Shown: piece after piece, positions 34,216-41,988 of the stretch
Layout: every line of letters begins with the position of its first letter
Numbering within the stretch: the first letter of the stretch is position 1
Assembly: GCF_003254745.1 (NCBI RefSeq)
Contig: NZ_QKXH01000009.1
Coordinates: 62,001-126,000 of the forward strand
Length of the DNA stretch: 64,000 nucleotides
Origin: Flavobacterium aquariorum
GTDB taxonomy: Bacteria > Bacteroidota > Bacteroidia > Flavobacteriales > Flavobacteriaceae
Direction of reading: 5' to 3'
The notes under the pieces: model-generated
Databases searched by the model: none
Told to the model about the DNA's origin: nothing
The model's input: only the letters and a program-made list of their open reading frames with translations
Translations under genes and position numbers: made by a program

Positions 34216-34887
34216 ATGAACCTCAACTTAATTCCTTCATGGCAAACTATTTTATCAGACGAGATAGAGAAACCGTATTTCTATGAATTGATGAATACTA
34301 TTGAACAGGAATATCAAAATGCGGTTTGTTTTCCGCCAAAAGAATTGATTTTTTCAGCATTTAATATGTGTTCATTTGAAAATGTAAAAGTGGTTATTAT
34401 CGGACAAGATCCATATCATGGTGATGGCGAAGCCAATGGTTTGTGCTTTTCCGTAAGTGATTCTATAAGAATTCCGCCTTCGCTGCGCAATATTTATAGA
34501 GAATTAACAACTGATCTCGATTCTATTTTTATGCCCACTTCAGGAAATTTAGAATCTTGGGCAAAACAAGGCGTTTTATTACTCAACGCATCGTTAACTG
34601 TAAGGAAAGATAATCCAAACAGTCATAAACATCTCAAATGGAATCTTTTTACAGATGCGGTTATTCAAAAGATATCTGATCAAAAAGAACATGTAGTTTT
34701 TATGTTATGGGGAAGTTTTGCCCAAAAAAAAGGAGCAAAAATTGATCGGACAAAGCATTTGGTTTTAGAATCAGGACATCCTTCGCCCATGAGTGCCAAT
34801 CAGGGAAAATGGTTTGGAAATAAACATTTCAGTCAGACGAATTTGTATTTAATACAGCATAACTTAGAGAAGATTGACTGGCTGTAA
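34216..34887 (+). CDS. ung: Uracil-DNA glycosylase (family 1)
   Basis: Removes uracil from DNA as the first step of base excision repair. 223 aa from the ATG at 34216 (a TTG two codons upstream also lies in frame). Water-activating loop GQDPYHGDGEANGLCFSV (Asp about residue 60), uracil-specificity region LLLNASLTVRKDNPNSH, and the Leu-intercalation loop HPSPMSANQGKWFGNKHFSQ with the catalytic His. Complete. A structured element follows 49 bases downstream. Confidence 0.97.
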   Translation: MNLNLIPSWQTILSDEIEKPYFYELMNTIEQEYQNAVCFPPKELIFSAFNMCSFENVKVVIIGQDPYHGDGEANGLCFSVSDSIRIPPSLRNIYRELTTDLDSIFMPTSGNLESWAKQGVLLLNASLTVRKDNPNSHKHLKWNLFTDAVIQKISDQKEHVVFMLWGSFAQKKGAKIDRTKHLVLESGHPSPMSANQGKWFGNKHFSQTNLYLIQHNLEKIDWL

Positions 34888-34935
34888 TTTCAATTAAAAA
34901 CAAAACATCATAATTACACTAAATATCTTGATTTC

Positions 34936-35048
34936 GAGTGAGGGATAAGAGCTAGCTACCGAAGTAGCGCGGATAGCCCGACCCCGTTGAGAAAAGGGGC
35001 TGTATAAGCGATTTGATTAGTAAGCCCCTTTTCTCAACGGGGACACTC
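34936..35048 (+). repeat. 112-bp structured element, copy 3 (candidate RNA)
   Basis: Best preserved copy. Closing helix GAGTG (34936-34940) with CACTC (35044-35048); inner hairpin GCTAC-cgaa-GTAGC (34955-34968) within GGGATA..GGATAGCCC; perfect 19-bp stem 34982-35000 with 35024-35042. Lies between converging ung and the transglutaminase-like gene, so it may also terminate transcription. Confidence 0.85.
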
Positions 35049-35064
35049 CCAAAATATTTTTATT

Positions 35065-35997
35065 TTATTCCAATGTCAAGGCCCCCAATATTTCTTCGGA
35101 AAGAAAGGGACCTCCAGGATATTTTGCCGTATAATCGAGATTTAACCACACTTGATTGCGTTCATCAATATGATAATTGAGCTGTTTATGATGACTTTCT
35201 TGTGAAAACAATACGTTTTTGATCAAATAATTTACTTTTTCAAGGTCACTCCTGTTTCCAATTAAAATTTCGGGATAGATATGACCTTTGGTGTGAATAA
35301 GCCTTGGTGTGCCGCCGATAGATCTAATAGCAGCGGCCATCAAAATAGAATGATCATCGCAGTCTCCCGAAAAATAAAGTAACGATTCATGCGCTGTGGC
35401 AATATAATCTCCGTTTTTGGGATCATTTACATAATTCCAACGGCTATTGATTTCTTTAAAAACGGCAAAACACTGGATTAAGTTTCTGTAATCAGAATAG
35501 CCCCGAATTTTCTTAAAATGCTTTGTTGTTGCCATAATGGCAAAGTTTCTCACCTTCGGATTCTCATATTCGATTGCCTTTAAGATCTCATCCTTATTGG
35601 GAAACGGCAGTAATTTGGCGATAATAATATCCTGGGGAAAAGGATTGTTATTCATAGTGTAAAGCATCGAATTGTAATCGTCAAAAACGGAATTGAAACT
35701 AAAATTCCCAAATAAACTACCATAAATGAGTGCCAAAAAATAGAGTGCCAAACAAATAATAATTATGGTCCTTAAAGAGTATAAAGCAAGGTGAACAGTT
35801 ACCAAGACAAGAATAAAAAGCAGTATTCGATCCAAATTAAAATACCAATGTGGATCAATTAAATTTTGGTGAAGTACTATAAATAAAGGGATTGTAATAA
35901 GAATACTCAAAAGAAAGATAACAAAACTATCCCAAGGTTTTTTCAACTGAAACTTGGACTTTACTAAATGAAAATTCGTTTTGTTAAGTTGTATCAT
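35065..35997 (-). CDS. Transglutaminase-like domain membrane protein
   Basis: 310 aa. N-terminal part with three or four hydrophobic helices (SFVIFLLSILITIPLFIVL, ILLFILVLVTVHLALYSL, TIIIICLALYFLALIYGSLFG), then a transglutaminase/cysteine-protease-like domain: the catalytic Cys is in YFSGDCDDHSILMAAAIRSIGG, the His in HTKGHIYPEILIG and the Asp in LNLDYTAKYPGG. Membrane-bound, with the domain probably facing the periplasm. The start ATG at 35997 is used because the longer frame begins at a TTG in the -7 box (TACTTTTG at 36004-36011), leaving an almost leaderless mRNA. Confidence 0.85.
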   Translation of the reverse strand: MIQLNKTNFHLVKSKFQLKKPWDSFVIFLLSILITIPLFIVLHQNLIDPHWYFNLDRILLFILVLVTVHLALYSLRTIIIICLALYFLALIYGSLFGNFSFNSVFDDYNSMLYTMNNNPFPQDIIIAKLLPFPNKDEILKAIEYENPKVRNFAIMATTKHFKKIRGYSDYRNLIQCFAVFKEINSRWNYVNDPKNGDYIATAHESLLYFSGDCDDHSILMAAAIRSIGGTPRLIHTKGHIYPEILIGNRSDLEKVNYLIKNVLFSQESHHKQLNYHIDERNQVWLNLDYTAKYPGGPFLSEEILGALTLE

Positions 35998-36003
35998 AAT
36001 ACC

Positions 36004-36011
36004 CAAAAGTA
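36004..36011 (-). promoter_or_regulatory. -7 promoter box, 6 bases before a start codon
   Basis: Minus strand TACTTTTG-GGTATT-ATG. Implies a leader of about 3 bases. Confidence 0.5.
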
Positions 36012-36051
36012 GGGACTTGGATTGCTTTTTGTAAAAGTACTTTTTTTTTTT

Positions 36052-36146
36052 AAAGTTACTTAGATTCTGAGATACTAAGTCACTAAGTTTTTTTCAAAGT
36101 CACTATGTTTCTGAGAATCTTAGAGAGCTTAGCAACTCAGCAACTT
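36052..36146. repeat. Quasi-palindromic word repeat (CTAAG/CTGAG type), largest copy
   Basis: Left arm AAAGTTACTTAGATTCTGAG..CTAAGTCACTAAG, T-rich centre, right arm CTATGTTTCTGAGAATCTTAG..CTTAGCAACTCAGCAACTTT. Arms are imperfect reverse complements composed of 7-8-base words. Lies between two leftward genes. Confidence 0.7.
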
Positions 36147-36149
36147 TAA

Positions 36150-37274
36150 TTACACATTAATATCCTTGAAATCATTGGATATAGCATAGCGAATCATATT
36201 GGTAAACGCCTCATTGTCCAGTTTTGGAATCTCAAGAATTGAATTCAGTAAAGTGGTATCGTATTCATTGGGATTGGTAATAAAATAAGGCTTCAAATGC
36301 TTACCAATGCTTTCATAATAAAGTTTTTCGATGGTGTTTTTGTATTTGAAATCGAGCGGATTTTTAATCAAAGTAAAATTCGTATAACCCACTTCTTTCA
36401 TAATCAATTGTAAACCCTTTACGATATTAAAACTTTTGTCGTTTACAATATTCAATTGCTCGATGTCGTCTCGCTCAAAAGCGTTTACAATCACTCTGGC
36501 TACATAATCAACTGGAATAATGTTCAGTCCTGTCTCTTCGTTGATGATGAACCGAACGTTCTCCTGCTCACCTTTTCGCTGTGAAGTAAAATGAAAGAAC
36601 TTTGCCAAAAGATAAAAAACCATGTATTTCGGAATAAAATAAGGGCTTTCGGTACCCAGCATTTTACCTCCAATAACGCTTGGTCTCAAAATTTGAAAAG
36701 GCAATCCCAACTTTTTGCATTCTTTAGCAATGTAATTCTCCGAATGAAATTTAGCATCCTCATACGCATTGCGATGCTTTGGTGTGAAATCCAGATTATG
36801 AAAATCATTGTCAATCAGTCCGCCACGTATTCCGGATGAAAATGCTGTTCCTATGTAAATGAATTTCTTGATAAAAGGATGAAAAGTCTTGAATAGCGAT
36901 TTGGTTATTTTGGCATTTTCGTCAAAAATTTTCTCTTTTAGATTCTCGTCCGTGGATAGATTAACATAACCTGCGGAGTGAATAAAGTAAGCTCCTTTTA
37001 TCTTTTCAGAAAAAGTATCTTGGAGATTAGCCAAATCCGAATCTATAATTTCTATATACTCATGAAGTTTTTCTAAACCAGTTTTCAGTAAAATAGAAGG
37101 AGTGTAATCACTGGTCAAAAGTTCATTAACACGGTCTAAAGCACTGAATTTTCCTTTGTTTCTGGCAATAATAAAAAGTTTTCCGTTATTGCTTTGTTTG
37201 ATAAAAAGCTCTAGAATGTCATACATAATATGCGATCCCAAAACTCCAGTTGCGCCGGTAAGAATTATTTTCAT
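36150..37274 (-). CDS. NAD(P)-dependent SDR family protein (thioester-reductase/male-sterility-like fold)
   Basis: 374 aa extended short-chain dehydrogenase/reductase. Nucleotide-binding motif TGATGVLGSHIM at residues 5-16; the rest resembles the reductase domain type NAD_binding_4 (fatty acyl-CoA/thioester reductase): FIIARNKGKFSALDRVNELL, YFIHSAGYVNLSTDENLKEKIFDENAKITKSL, YIGTAFSSGIRGG, catalytic Y-x-x-x-K in NAYEDAKFHSENYIAK, LPFQILRPSVIGG. Substrate unknown; possibly an acyl or carrier-bound thioester. Neighbours give no hint. Confidence 0.85.
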   Translation of the reverse strand: MKIILTGATGVLGSHIMYDILELFIKQSNNGKLFIIARNKGKFSALDRVNELLTSDYTPSILLKTGLEKLHEYIEIIDSDLANLQDTFSEKIKGAYFIHSAGYVNLSTDENLKEKIFDENAKITKSLFKTFHPFIKKFIYIGTAFSSGIRGGLIDNDFHNLDFTPKHRNAYEDAKFHSENYIAKECKKLGLPFQILRPSVIGGKMLGTESPYFIPKYMVFYLLAKFFHFTSQRKGEQENVRFIINEETGLNIIPVDYVARVIVNAFERDDIEQLNIVNDKSFNIVKGLQLIMKEVGYTNFTLIKNPLDFKYKNTIEKLYYESIGKHLKPYFITNPNEYDTTLLNSILEIPKLDNEAFTNMIRYAISNDFKDINV

Positions 37275-37407
37275 TGGTTCATTTTTCGAAATGCAAATAT
37301 AGTTTTAAAAAAAAGAATGAGGAAGTTTGTGGCAAAGCAAATAATAGAAACGAATTACACTAATTTTCACAAATCCATATCAGAATATTTTCGTGCAAAT
37401 CTAGGTT

Positions 37408-38280
37408 TTAATTCTCTGCTAATTTCTGCAATGTATACTCAATCAATTCATCAACGGCTTTGTATGGATCAGCACTAAAAGTTCCGTTGGCACGATTAGC
37501 AATAATAGCATTTAATGACAATGCATGATGCCCTAAAAGAGCGGAAAGCCCATAAATGGCTGAAGTTTCCATCTCGAGATTGGTAATTCTTGTGCCCTCA
37601 AAAAGGAAATTATCCATTTTGGAATTTAAACTTGAATCTTGAATCTTTAAACGCAAAACACGTCCTTGAGGTCCATAAAAACCGCCTGCGGTTGCCGTGA
37701 TTCCTTTGTGCATTCTATCGCTTTCAATTCTTTTTTCCAATACCGAAGAACAAGGAATAACAACAGGTTTTCCTTTACGCAAGTCCCAATTGGTGTGTTC
37801 AATAAATGCATTTTCCATTTCAATATTAGAAACAGTATCGACCAAATAGGAGCGAAGCATATTATCAAGTCCCAAGCCAAATTGAGCCATCACAAAGCTA
37901 TCCACAGGAATATCGGCGTGCAAAGAACCGGAAGTTCCTATTCGGATAATGTTTAATGAGGTTAGCTTTTCTTTTGGTTTTCTGGTTTCTAAGTCAATAT
38001 TGACAAGCGCATCCAATTCGTTGATGACAATATCAATGTTATCAGGCCCAATTCCTGTAGACATCACCGTTAAGCGTTTACCCTTGTATATACCAGTTTG
38101 AGTTTTGAATTCTCTTTTTTGGATAGAAAATTCAATAGAATCAAAATATTTGGTGATTTTTGCCACTCGATCTTGGTCACCCACAAAAATAATATCGTGA
38201 GCAATATGTTCGGGTTTCAAATTAAGGTGATACACACTCCCGTCAGGATTGAGTATTAATTCGGATTGTTGAATAGCCAT
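37408..38280 (-). CDS. Nucleoside phosphorylase (uridine phosphorylase-like, PNP/UDP family)
   Basis: 290 aa. Cleaves nucleosides with phosphate for salvage. Family features: IIFVGDQDRVAKITKYFD (phosphate site), VMSTGIGPDNIDIVINELDALVNI, IIRIGTSGSLHADIPVDSFVMAQ, and the purine/uridine site NLEMETSAIYGLSALLGH. The length and ending (ANRANGTFSADPYKAVDELIEYTLQKL) agree with flavobacterial homologues. Which nucleoside is used cannot be decided. A word repeat separates it from the SUI1 gene upstream. Confidence 0.9.
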   Translation of the reverse strand: MAIQQSELILNPDGSVYHLNLKPEHIAHDIIFVGDQDRVAKITKYFDSIEFSIQKREFKTQTGIYKGKRLTVMSTGIGPDNIDIVINELDALVNIDLETRKPKEKLTSLNIIRIGTSGSLHADIPVDSFVMAQFGLGLDNMLRSYLVDTVSNIEMENAFIEHTNWDLRKGKPVVIPCSSVLEKRIESDRMHKGITATAGGFYGPQGRVLRLKIQDSSLNSKMDNFLFEGTRITNLEMETSAIYGLSALLGHHALSLNAIIANRANGTFSADPYKAVDELIEYTLQKLAEN

Positions 38281-38282
38281 TT

Positions 38283-38400
38283 ATTTATGAGTTTAGAGGG
38301 GTTAAAAGTTTAGGAAGTTTAGATGTTTTGATATTTAGAAGGCTTAGATGTTTATAAAGTTTAAATCTGCTTCTAAACTTTTTAACACTTCTAAACTTTT
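38283..38400. repeat. Quasi-palindromic word repeat (GTTTAGA type)
   Basis: Words such as AAGTTTAGGAAGTTTAGATGTTT and, further on, the inverse TCTAAACTTTTTAACACTTCTAAACTTTT. Between two leftward genes. Confidence 0.65.
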
Positions 38401-38401
38401 C

Positions 38402-38731
38402 CTATCCTCCAACACGTTTTACCTTAAACCCTTTATCTTTTAAGATAGTCATTATTTTATCGCGATAATCACCTTGAATGATAATAGAATCGTCTTTGAA
38501 AGTCCCACCAACACTCAGTTTGGTTTTGATTTCTTTGGCCAGAATTTTAAAATCCTCGTCGGTTCCTTCGTATCCCTCAATTATAGTGGTCGCTTTTCCT
38601 TTTCTCTTTTCGAATTTGCAAATCATAGGTTCTTTTTGAACATATAATTCATGCGCTTCTTTTTCTATTGCCTCCTCGGGAGCCATTTCGTGATCCGGAA
38701 AAAGATTCTTCAATTGGTCTTGTAAATCCAT
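38402..38731 (-). CDS. Translation initiation factor SUI1/eIF1-like (YciH family)
   Basis: 109 aa from the ATG at 38731 (MDLQDQLKNLFPDHE). SUI1 domain: KFEKRKGKATTIIEGYEGTDEDFKILAKEIKTKLSVGGTFKDDSIIIQGDYRDKIMTILKDKGFKVKRVGG. The GGTFKD..IQGD motif and terminal GG are typical. The bacterial homologue YciH inhibits non-canonical initiation, a fidelity role. Cytoplasmic. Confidence 0.9.
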   Translation of the reverse strand: MDLQDQLKNLFPDHEMAPEEAIEKEAHELYVQKEPMICKFEKRKGKATTIIEGYEGTDEDFKILAKEIKTKLSVGGTFKDDSIIIQGDYRDKIMTILKDKGFKVKRVGG

Positions 38732-38756
38732 ATTTTTCAAATTATAAAAAATCAAA

Positions 38757-38793
38757 AGCCAAATTCCAAAAGTGTATCATTGGAATTTGGCTC
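38757..38793 (-). terminator. Terminator of the 2-oxoglutarate oxygenase gene
   Basis: AGCCAAATTCCA / TGGAATTTGGCT, a 12-bp perfect stem; on the minus strand followed by TTTT..TTTTTT. Confidence 0.8.
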
Positions 38794-38810
38794 TTCAGCT
38801 TTTTGGAATT

Positions 38811-39761
38811 TTATTTCTTAATTAAACCTAAATCAACTAGGCGTTCGTATAAATAGTCTCCCGCAGTAATATCCTCGAATTTCTTAGGATTTTCGGCATC
38901 GATACAGTTTTCTAAACAGTTTAATTTCATATCACTTACTGGGTGCATAAAAAACGGAATAGAATAACGCGATGTTCCCCATAATTCTCTTGGTGGATTA
39001 ACCACTTGATGAATCGTAGATTTTAGTTTATTATTGGTATGACGCGATAACATATCACCCACATTAATTACCAATTCGTCTGGCTCAGCAACAGCATCAA
39101 TCCAATCACCATTATGGTTTTGAACTTGTAATCCTTTTCCTTGAGCTCCCATCAACAAAGTAATCAAGTTGATGTCTCCATGAGCTGCTGCTCTAATAGC
39201 ATTCTCAGGTTCGGATGTAATAGGAGGGTAGTGAATTGGTCTTAGGATTGAATTTCCGTCTTTGGCGTATTCGTCAAAATAAAATTCATCCAATCCAAGA
39301 TGCAATGCCAAAGCTCTCAATACATAAACACCTGTTTTTTCAAGCATTTGGTAAGCTTCTTTACCTACAACATTAAAACGTGGCAATTCTTTTACCTCAA
39401 CATTATCTGGATATTCCGAAGCATATTTGGAATCTTCGTCCACATACTGTCCAAAATGCCAAAACTCTTTCAAATCCCCTTCTTTACGTCCTTTGGCATG
39501 TTCTTTTCCAAAAGAAACATAACCTCTTTGTCCGCCAATTCCAGGAATCTCATAGCTGTGTTTTGTTTCTAATGGCAAGGAAAAGAAATTCCTGATTTCG
39601 CCATACAATTCATCAACTAATTGATCGTTTAAAAAATGCCCTTTGAGCGCTACGAAGCCAATATCTTCGAATGCACTTCCGATTTCATTTACAAATTTTT
39701 GTTTACGTTTCGGGTCGTCCGAAAGGAAATCACGCAAGTCAACACTAGGAATGTTTTGCAT
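38811..39761 (-). CDS. Isopenicillin N synthase-like Fe(II)/2-oxoglutarate-dependent oxygenase
   Basis: 316 aa. Iron ligands: HGDINLITLL (His, Asp) and STIHQVVNP (second His); the 2-oxoglutarate-binding Arg-x-Ser is RYSIPFF. N-terminal DIOX_N region: VDLRDFLSDDPKRKQKFVNEIGSAFEDIGFVALKGH and ETKHSYEIPGIGGQRGYVSFGKEHAKG. All required residues are present. Substrate not known; this type is widespread in flavobacteria. Its 5' untranslated region holds a 28-bp near-perfect palindrome. Confidence 0.9.
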   Translation of the reverse strand: MQNIPSVDLRDFLSDDPKRKQKFVNEIGSAFEDIGFVALKGHFLNDQLVDELYGEIRNFFSLPLETKHSYEIPGIGGQRGYVSFGKEHAKGRKEGDLKEFWHFGQYVDEDSKYASEYPDNVEVKELPRFNVVGKEAYQMLEKTGVYVLRALALHLGLDEFYFDEYAKDGNSILRPIHYPPITSEPENAIRAAAHGDINLITLLMGAQGKGLQVQNHNGDWIDAVAEPDELVINVGDMLSRHTNNKLKSTIHQVVNPPRELWGTSRYSIPFFMHPVSDMKLNCLENCIDAENPKKFEDITAGDYLYERLVDLGLIKK

Positions 39762-39779
39762 ATTATGTCTGTATTTAAT

Positions 39780-39807
39780 ACTTTAGAAGTTTTAAAACTT
39801 CGTAAGT
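39780..39807. promoter_or_regulatory. 28-bp palindrome overlapping the start of the oxygenase transcript
   Basis: The core GAAGTTTTAAAACTTC (39786-39801) is a perfect 16-bp palindrome; including ACTTTA / TAAGT it keeps symmetry at 12 of 14 positions per arm. It lies between the -7 box (39809-39816) and the start codon at 39761, where a repressor would block transcription. Confidence 0.5.
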
Positions 39808-39808
39808 A

Positions 39809-39816
39809 CAAAGATA
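39809..39816 (-). promoter_or_regulatory. -7 promoter box of the oxygenase gene
   Basis: TATCTTTG on the minus strand. Confidence 0.6.
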
Positions 39817-39864
39817 AAAAATAAAATAGATAAGTTATTTTAAAAATTATTGACATTTTAAAAT

Positions 39865-39896
39865 AATATAACATTTTTCAGTTAAACTGTTATATT
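39865..39896. promoter_or_regulatory. Operator-like inverted repeat upstream of the 2-oxoacid dehydrogenase
   Basis: AATATAACA and its exact complement TGTTATATT with a 14-base spacer. The right arm ends 4 bases before the -7 box TATCTTTG (39901-39908) of the rightward gene. Confidence 0.4.
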
Positions 39897-39900
39897 TTTT

Positions 39901-39908
39901 TATCTTTG
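39901..39908 (+). promoter_or_regulatory. -7 promoter box of the 2-oxoacid dehydrogenase E1 gene
   Basis: TATCTTTG, 25 bases before the ATG at 39934. Confidence 0.6.
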
Positions 39909-39933
39909 AGATATTCACCAAATACGACTAAAA

Positions 39934-41910
39934 ATGAATTTTGATAAAAAAAACCTATCTAACGATACCTTATTAGATCTATATAAAAGAATTCTGAAAC
40001 CGAGATTGGTTGAGGAAAAAATGTTAATCCTTATTCGACAAGGGAAAGTGTCTAAATGGTTCTCTGGCATAGGACAAGAAGCCATTTCAGTAGGTATTAC
40101 CGCTGTTTTGGACACCGATGAATACATTCTACCGATGCACCGAAACTTGGGTGTATTTACAGGAAGGGACATTCCCTTACATCGTTTATTTTCACAATGG
40201 CAAGGCAAAGCCAATGGTTTTACCAAAGGTAGAGACCGAAGTTTTCACTTTGGAACACAGCTTTATAAAATTATCGGAATGATTTCGCATCTGGGACCTC
40301 AACTGGGCGTTGCCGACGGAATAGCATTGGCCAATAAATTACAGAAAAACGGAAAAGTAACGGCTGTTTTTACCGGAGAAGGCGCCACCAGTGAAGGCGA
40401 TTTTCATGAAGCCTTGAATATCGCAGCGGTTTGGGATTTGCCAGTTCTTTTTATAATTGAAAATAACGGTTACGGTTTATCGACTCCTACCAATGAACAA
40501 TATCGTTGCGAAAACCTTGCCGATAAAGGAATCGGATACGGAATCGAAAGTCACATCGTTGACGGGAATAATATTTTGGAAGTATTTAATCTATTAACAG
40601 AATTAAAAGCATCGATTGCTGAGAATCCACGTCCAATTTTATTGGAATTCAAAACATTCAGAATGCGAGGTCATGAAGAGGCGAGTGGCACTAAATATGT
40701 TCCCCAGGAATTAATGGATTTATGGGCTGCAAAAGACCCTGTGGACAATTACAGAAGCTATTTATACCAAAACAATATCCTTACCAAAGAGCATGATGAT
40801 GAAATACAACACGAAATCAAAAAAGATATTGACGAAAGTTGGGCTATGGCTAATGCCGAACCAGAAATAGTTCCCACTTACGAAGGAGAATTAAATGATG
40901 TTTACCAACCCTATATTCATGAAGAATTTCTTCCGAATGCAGAAGTAGAGAATATTCGCTTTATAGACGCCATTTCCAGCAGTTTACGTCAATCTATGGA
41001 GCGTCATGAAAAATCGGTTATCATGGGACAGGATATTGCCGAATATGGCGGAGCTTTCAAAATAACAGATGGTTTTGTGGCGCAATTTGGCAAAGACCGT
41101 GTTCGAAATACACCCATTTGCGAAAGCGCAGTAGTTTCAACAGCGATGGGATTATCAATTAATGGATATAAAGCGATTGTCGAAATGCAATTTGCCGATT
41201 TTGTATCCACTGGATTTAATCCAATAGTTAATTTATTGGCCAAATCACATTACCGGTGGTTAGAGAAAGCCGATGTCGTGGTTCGTATGCCTTGTGGAGG
41301 CGGAACTCAGGCGGGACCTTTTCATTCCCAAACCAATGAAGCCTGGTTTACAAAAACTCCTGGTCTAAAAGTCGTATATCCAGCCTTTCCTTATGATGTC
41401 AAAGGTTTGCTGAATGCTTCAATCAATGATCCTAATCCTGTGCTTTTCTTCGAACACAAACAATTATACAGAAGTTTATCACAAGAGGTGCCTACAAACT
41501 ACTATACTATTCCATTAGGAAAAGCCGCTTTGCTAAAAGAAGGAAATGATATTACCATTATTTCTTTTGGAGCCGCAGTACACTGGGCTTTGGACACATT
41601 AGGCAAAAATCCTGAAATAAAAGCCGATGTATTGGATTTAAGAACACTTCAACCTTTGGATACCGAAGCGATTTATACCTCGGTTAAAAAGACAGGAAAA
41701 GTGATTATTTATCAAGAAGATTCTATGTTTGGTGGCGTTGCTAGCGATATTTCGGCCTTGATTATGGAAAATTGTTTCGAATACTTAGATGCACCTGTAA
41801 AACGTGTGGCGAGTTTGGATTCTCCTATTCCATTTACAAAGGCATTGGAAGATCAATATTTACCGAAAGGTCGATTTGAAACCGAATTAAAAGCACTTTT
41901 AGAGTATTAA
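39934..41910 (+). CDS. Branched-chain 2-oxoacid dehydrogenase E1, alpha and beta fused
   Basis: Thiamine diphosphate-dependent decarboxylase (2-oxoisovalerate type) of the E1-E2-E3 complex, for valine/leucine/isoleucine breakdown and branched fatty-acid precursors. 658 aa. Residues 1-320 are E1 alpha (HRNLGVFTGRDIPLHRLFSQW, ThDP motif GEGATSEGDFHEALNIAA..ENNGYGLSTP, phosphorylation-loop-like RMRGHEEASG); residues 335-658 are E1 beta (QDIAEYGGAFKITDGF, NTPICESAVVSTAMGLSINGYKAIVEMQFADF, PCGGGTQAGPFHSQTNEAWF, VIIYQEDSMFGGVASDI). The fusion into a single chain is typical of Bacteroidota. E2 is not adjacent. Confidence 0.94.
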   Translation: MNFDKKNLSNDTLLDLYKRILKPRLVEEKMLILIRQGKVSKWFSGIGQEAISVGITAVLDTDEYILPMHRNLGVFTGRDIPLHRLFSQWQGKANGFTKGRDRSFHFGTQLYKIIGMISHLGPQLGVADGIALANKLQKNGKVTAVFTGEGATSEGDFHEALNIAAVWDLPVLFIIENNGYGLSTPTNEQYRCENLADKGIGYGIESHIVDGNNILEVFNLLTELKASIAENPRPILLEFKTFRMRGHEEASGTKYVPQELMDLWAAKDPVDNYRSYLYQNNILTKEHDDEIQHEIKKDIDESWAMANAEPEIVPTYEGELNDVYQPYIHEEFLPNAEVENIRFIDAISSSLRQSMERHEKSVIMGQDIAEYGGAFKITDGFVAQFGKDRVRNTPICESAVVSTAMGLSINGYKAIVEMQFADFVSTGFNPIVNLLAKSHYRWLEKADVVVRMPCGGGTQAGPFHSQTNEAWFTKTPGLKVVYPAFPYDVKGLLNASINDPNPVLFFEHKQLYRSLSQEVPTNYYTIPLGKAALLKEGNDITIISFGAAVHWALDTLGKNPEIKADVLDLRTLQPLDTEAIYTSVKKTGKVIIYQEDSMFGGVASDISALIMENCFEYLDAPVKRVASLDSPIPFTKALEDQYLPKGRFETELKALLEY

Positions 41911-41934
41911 TGAAGAAACTATAAATTAAAAAAC

Positions 41935-41967
41935 AAAAAGGATGTCTGCAATTAGACATCCTTTTTG
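41935..41967. terminator. Bidirectional terminator
   Basis: AAAAAGGATGTCT / AGACATCCTTTTT, 13-bp perfect stem, between converging genes. Confidence 0.85.
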
Positions 41968-41988
41968 TTTTGGAAAATAAATTAATGA

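Noticed and set aside
34888..35064. Copy 3 of the structured element taken as a simple terminator only
   Set aside because: It has a second helix and an inner hairpin shared with two other copies, and lacks a T-run directly after the stem.
36052..38400. Regularly repeated words taken for a CRISPR array
   Set aside because: The units are 7-8 bases, imperfect, and turn into their own complement; there are no unique spacers of equal length and no cas genes.
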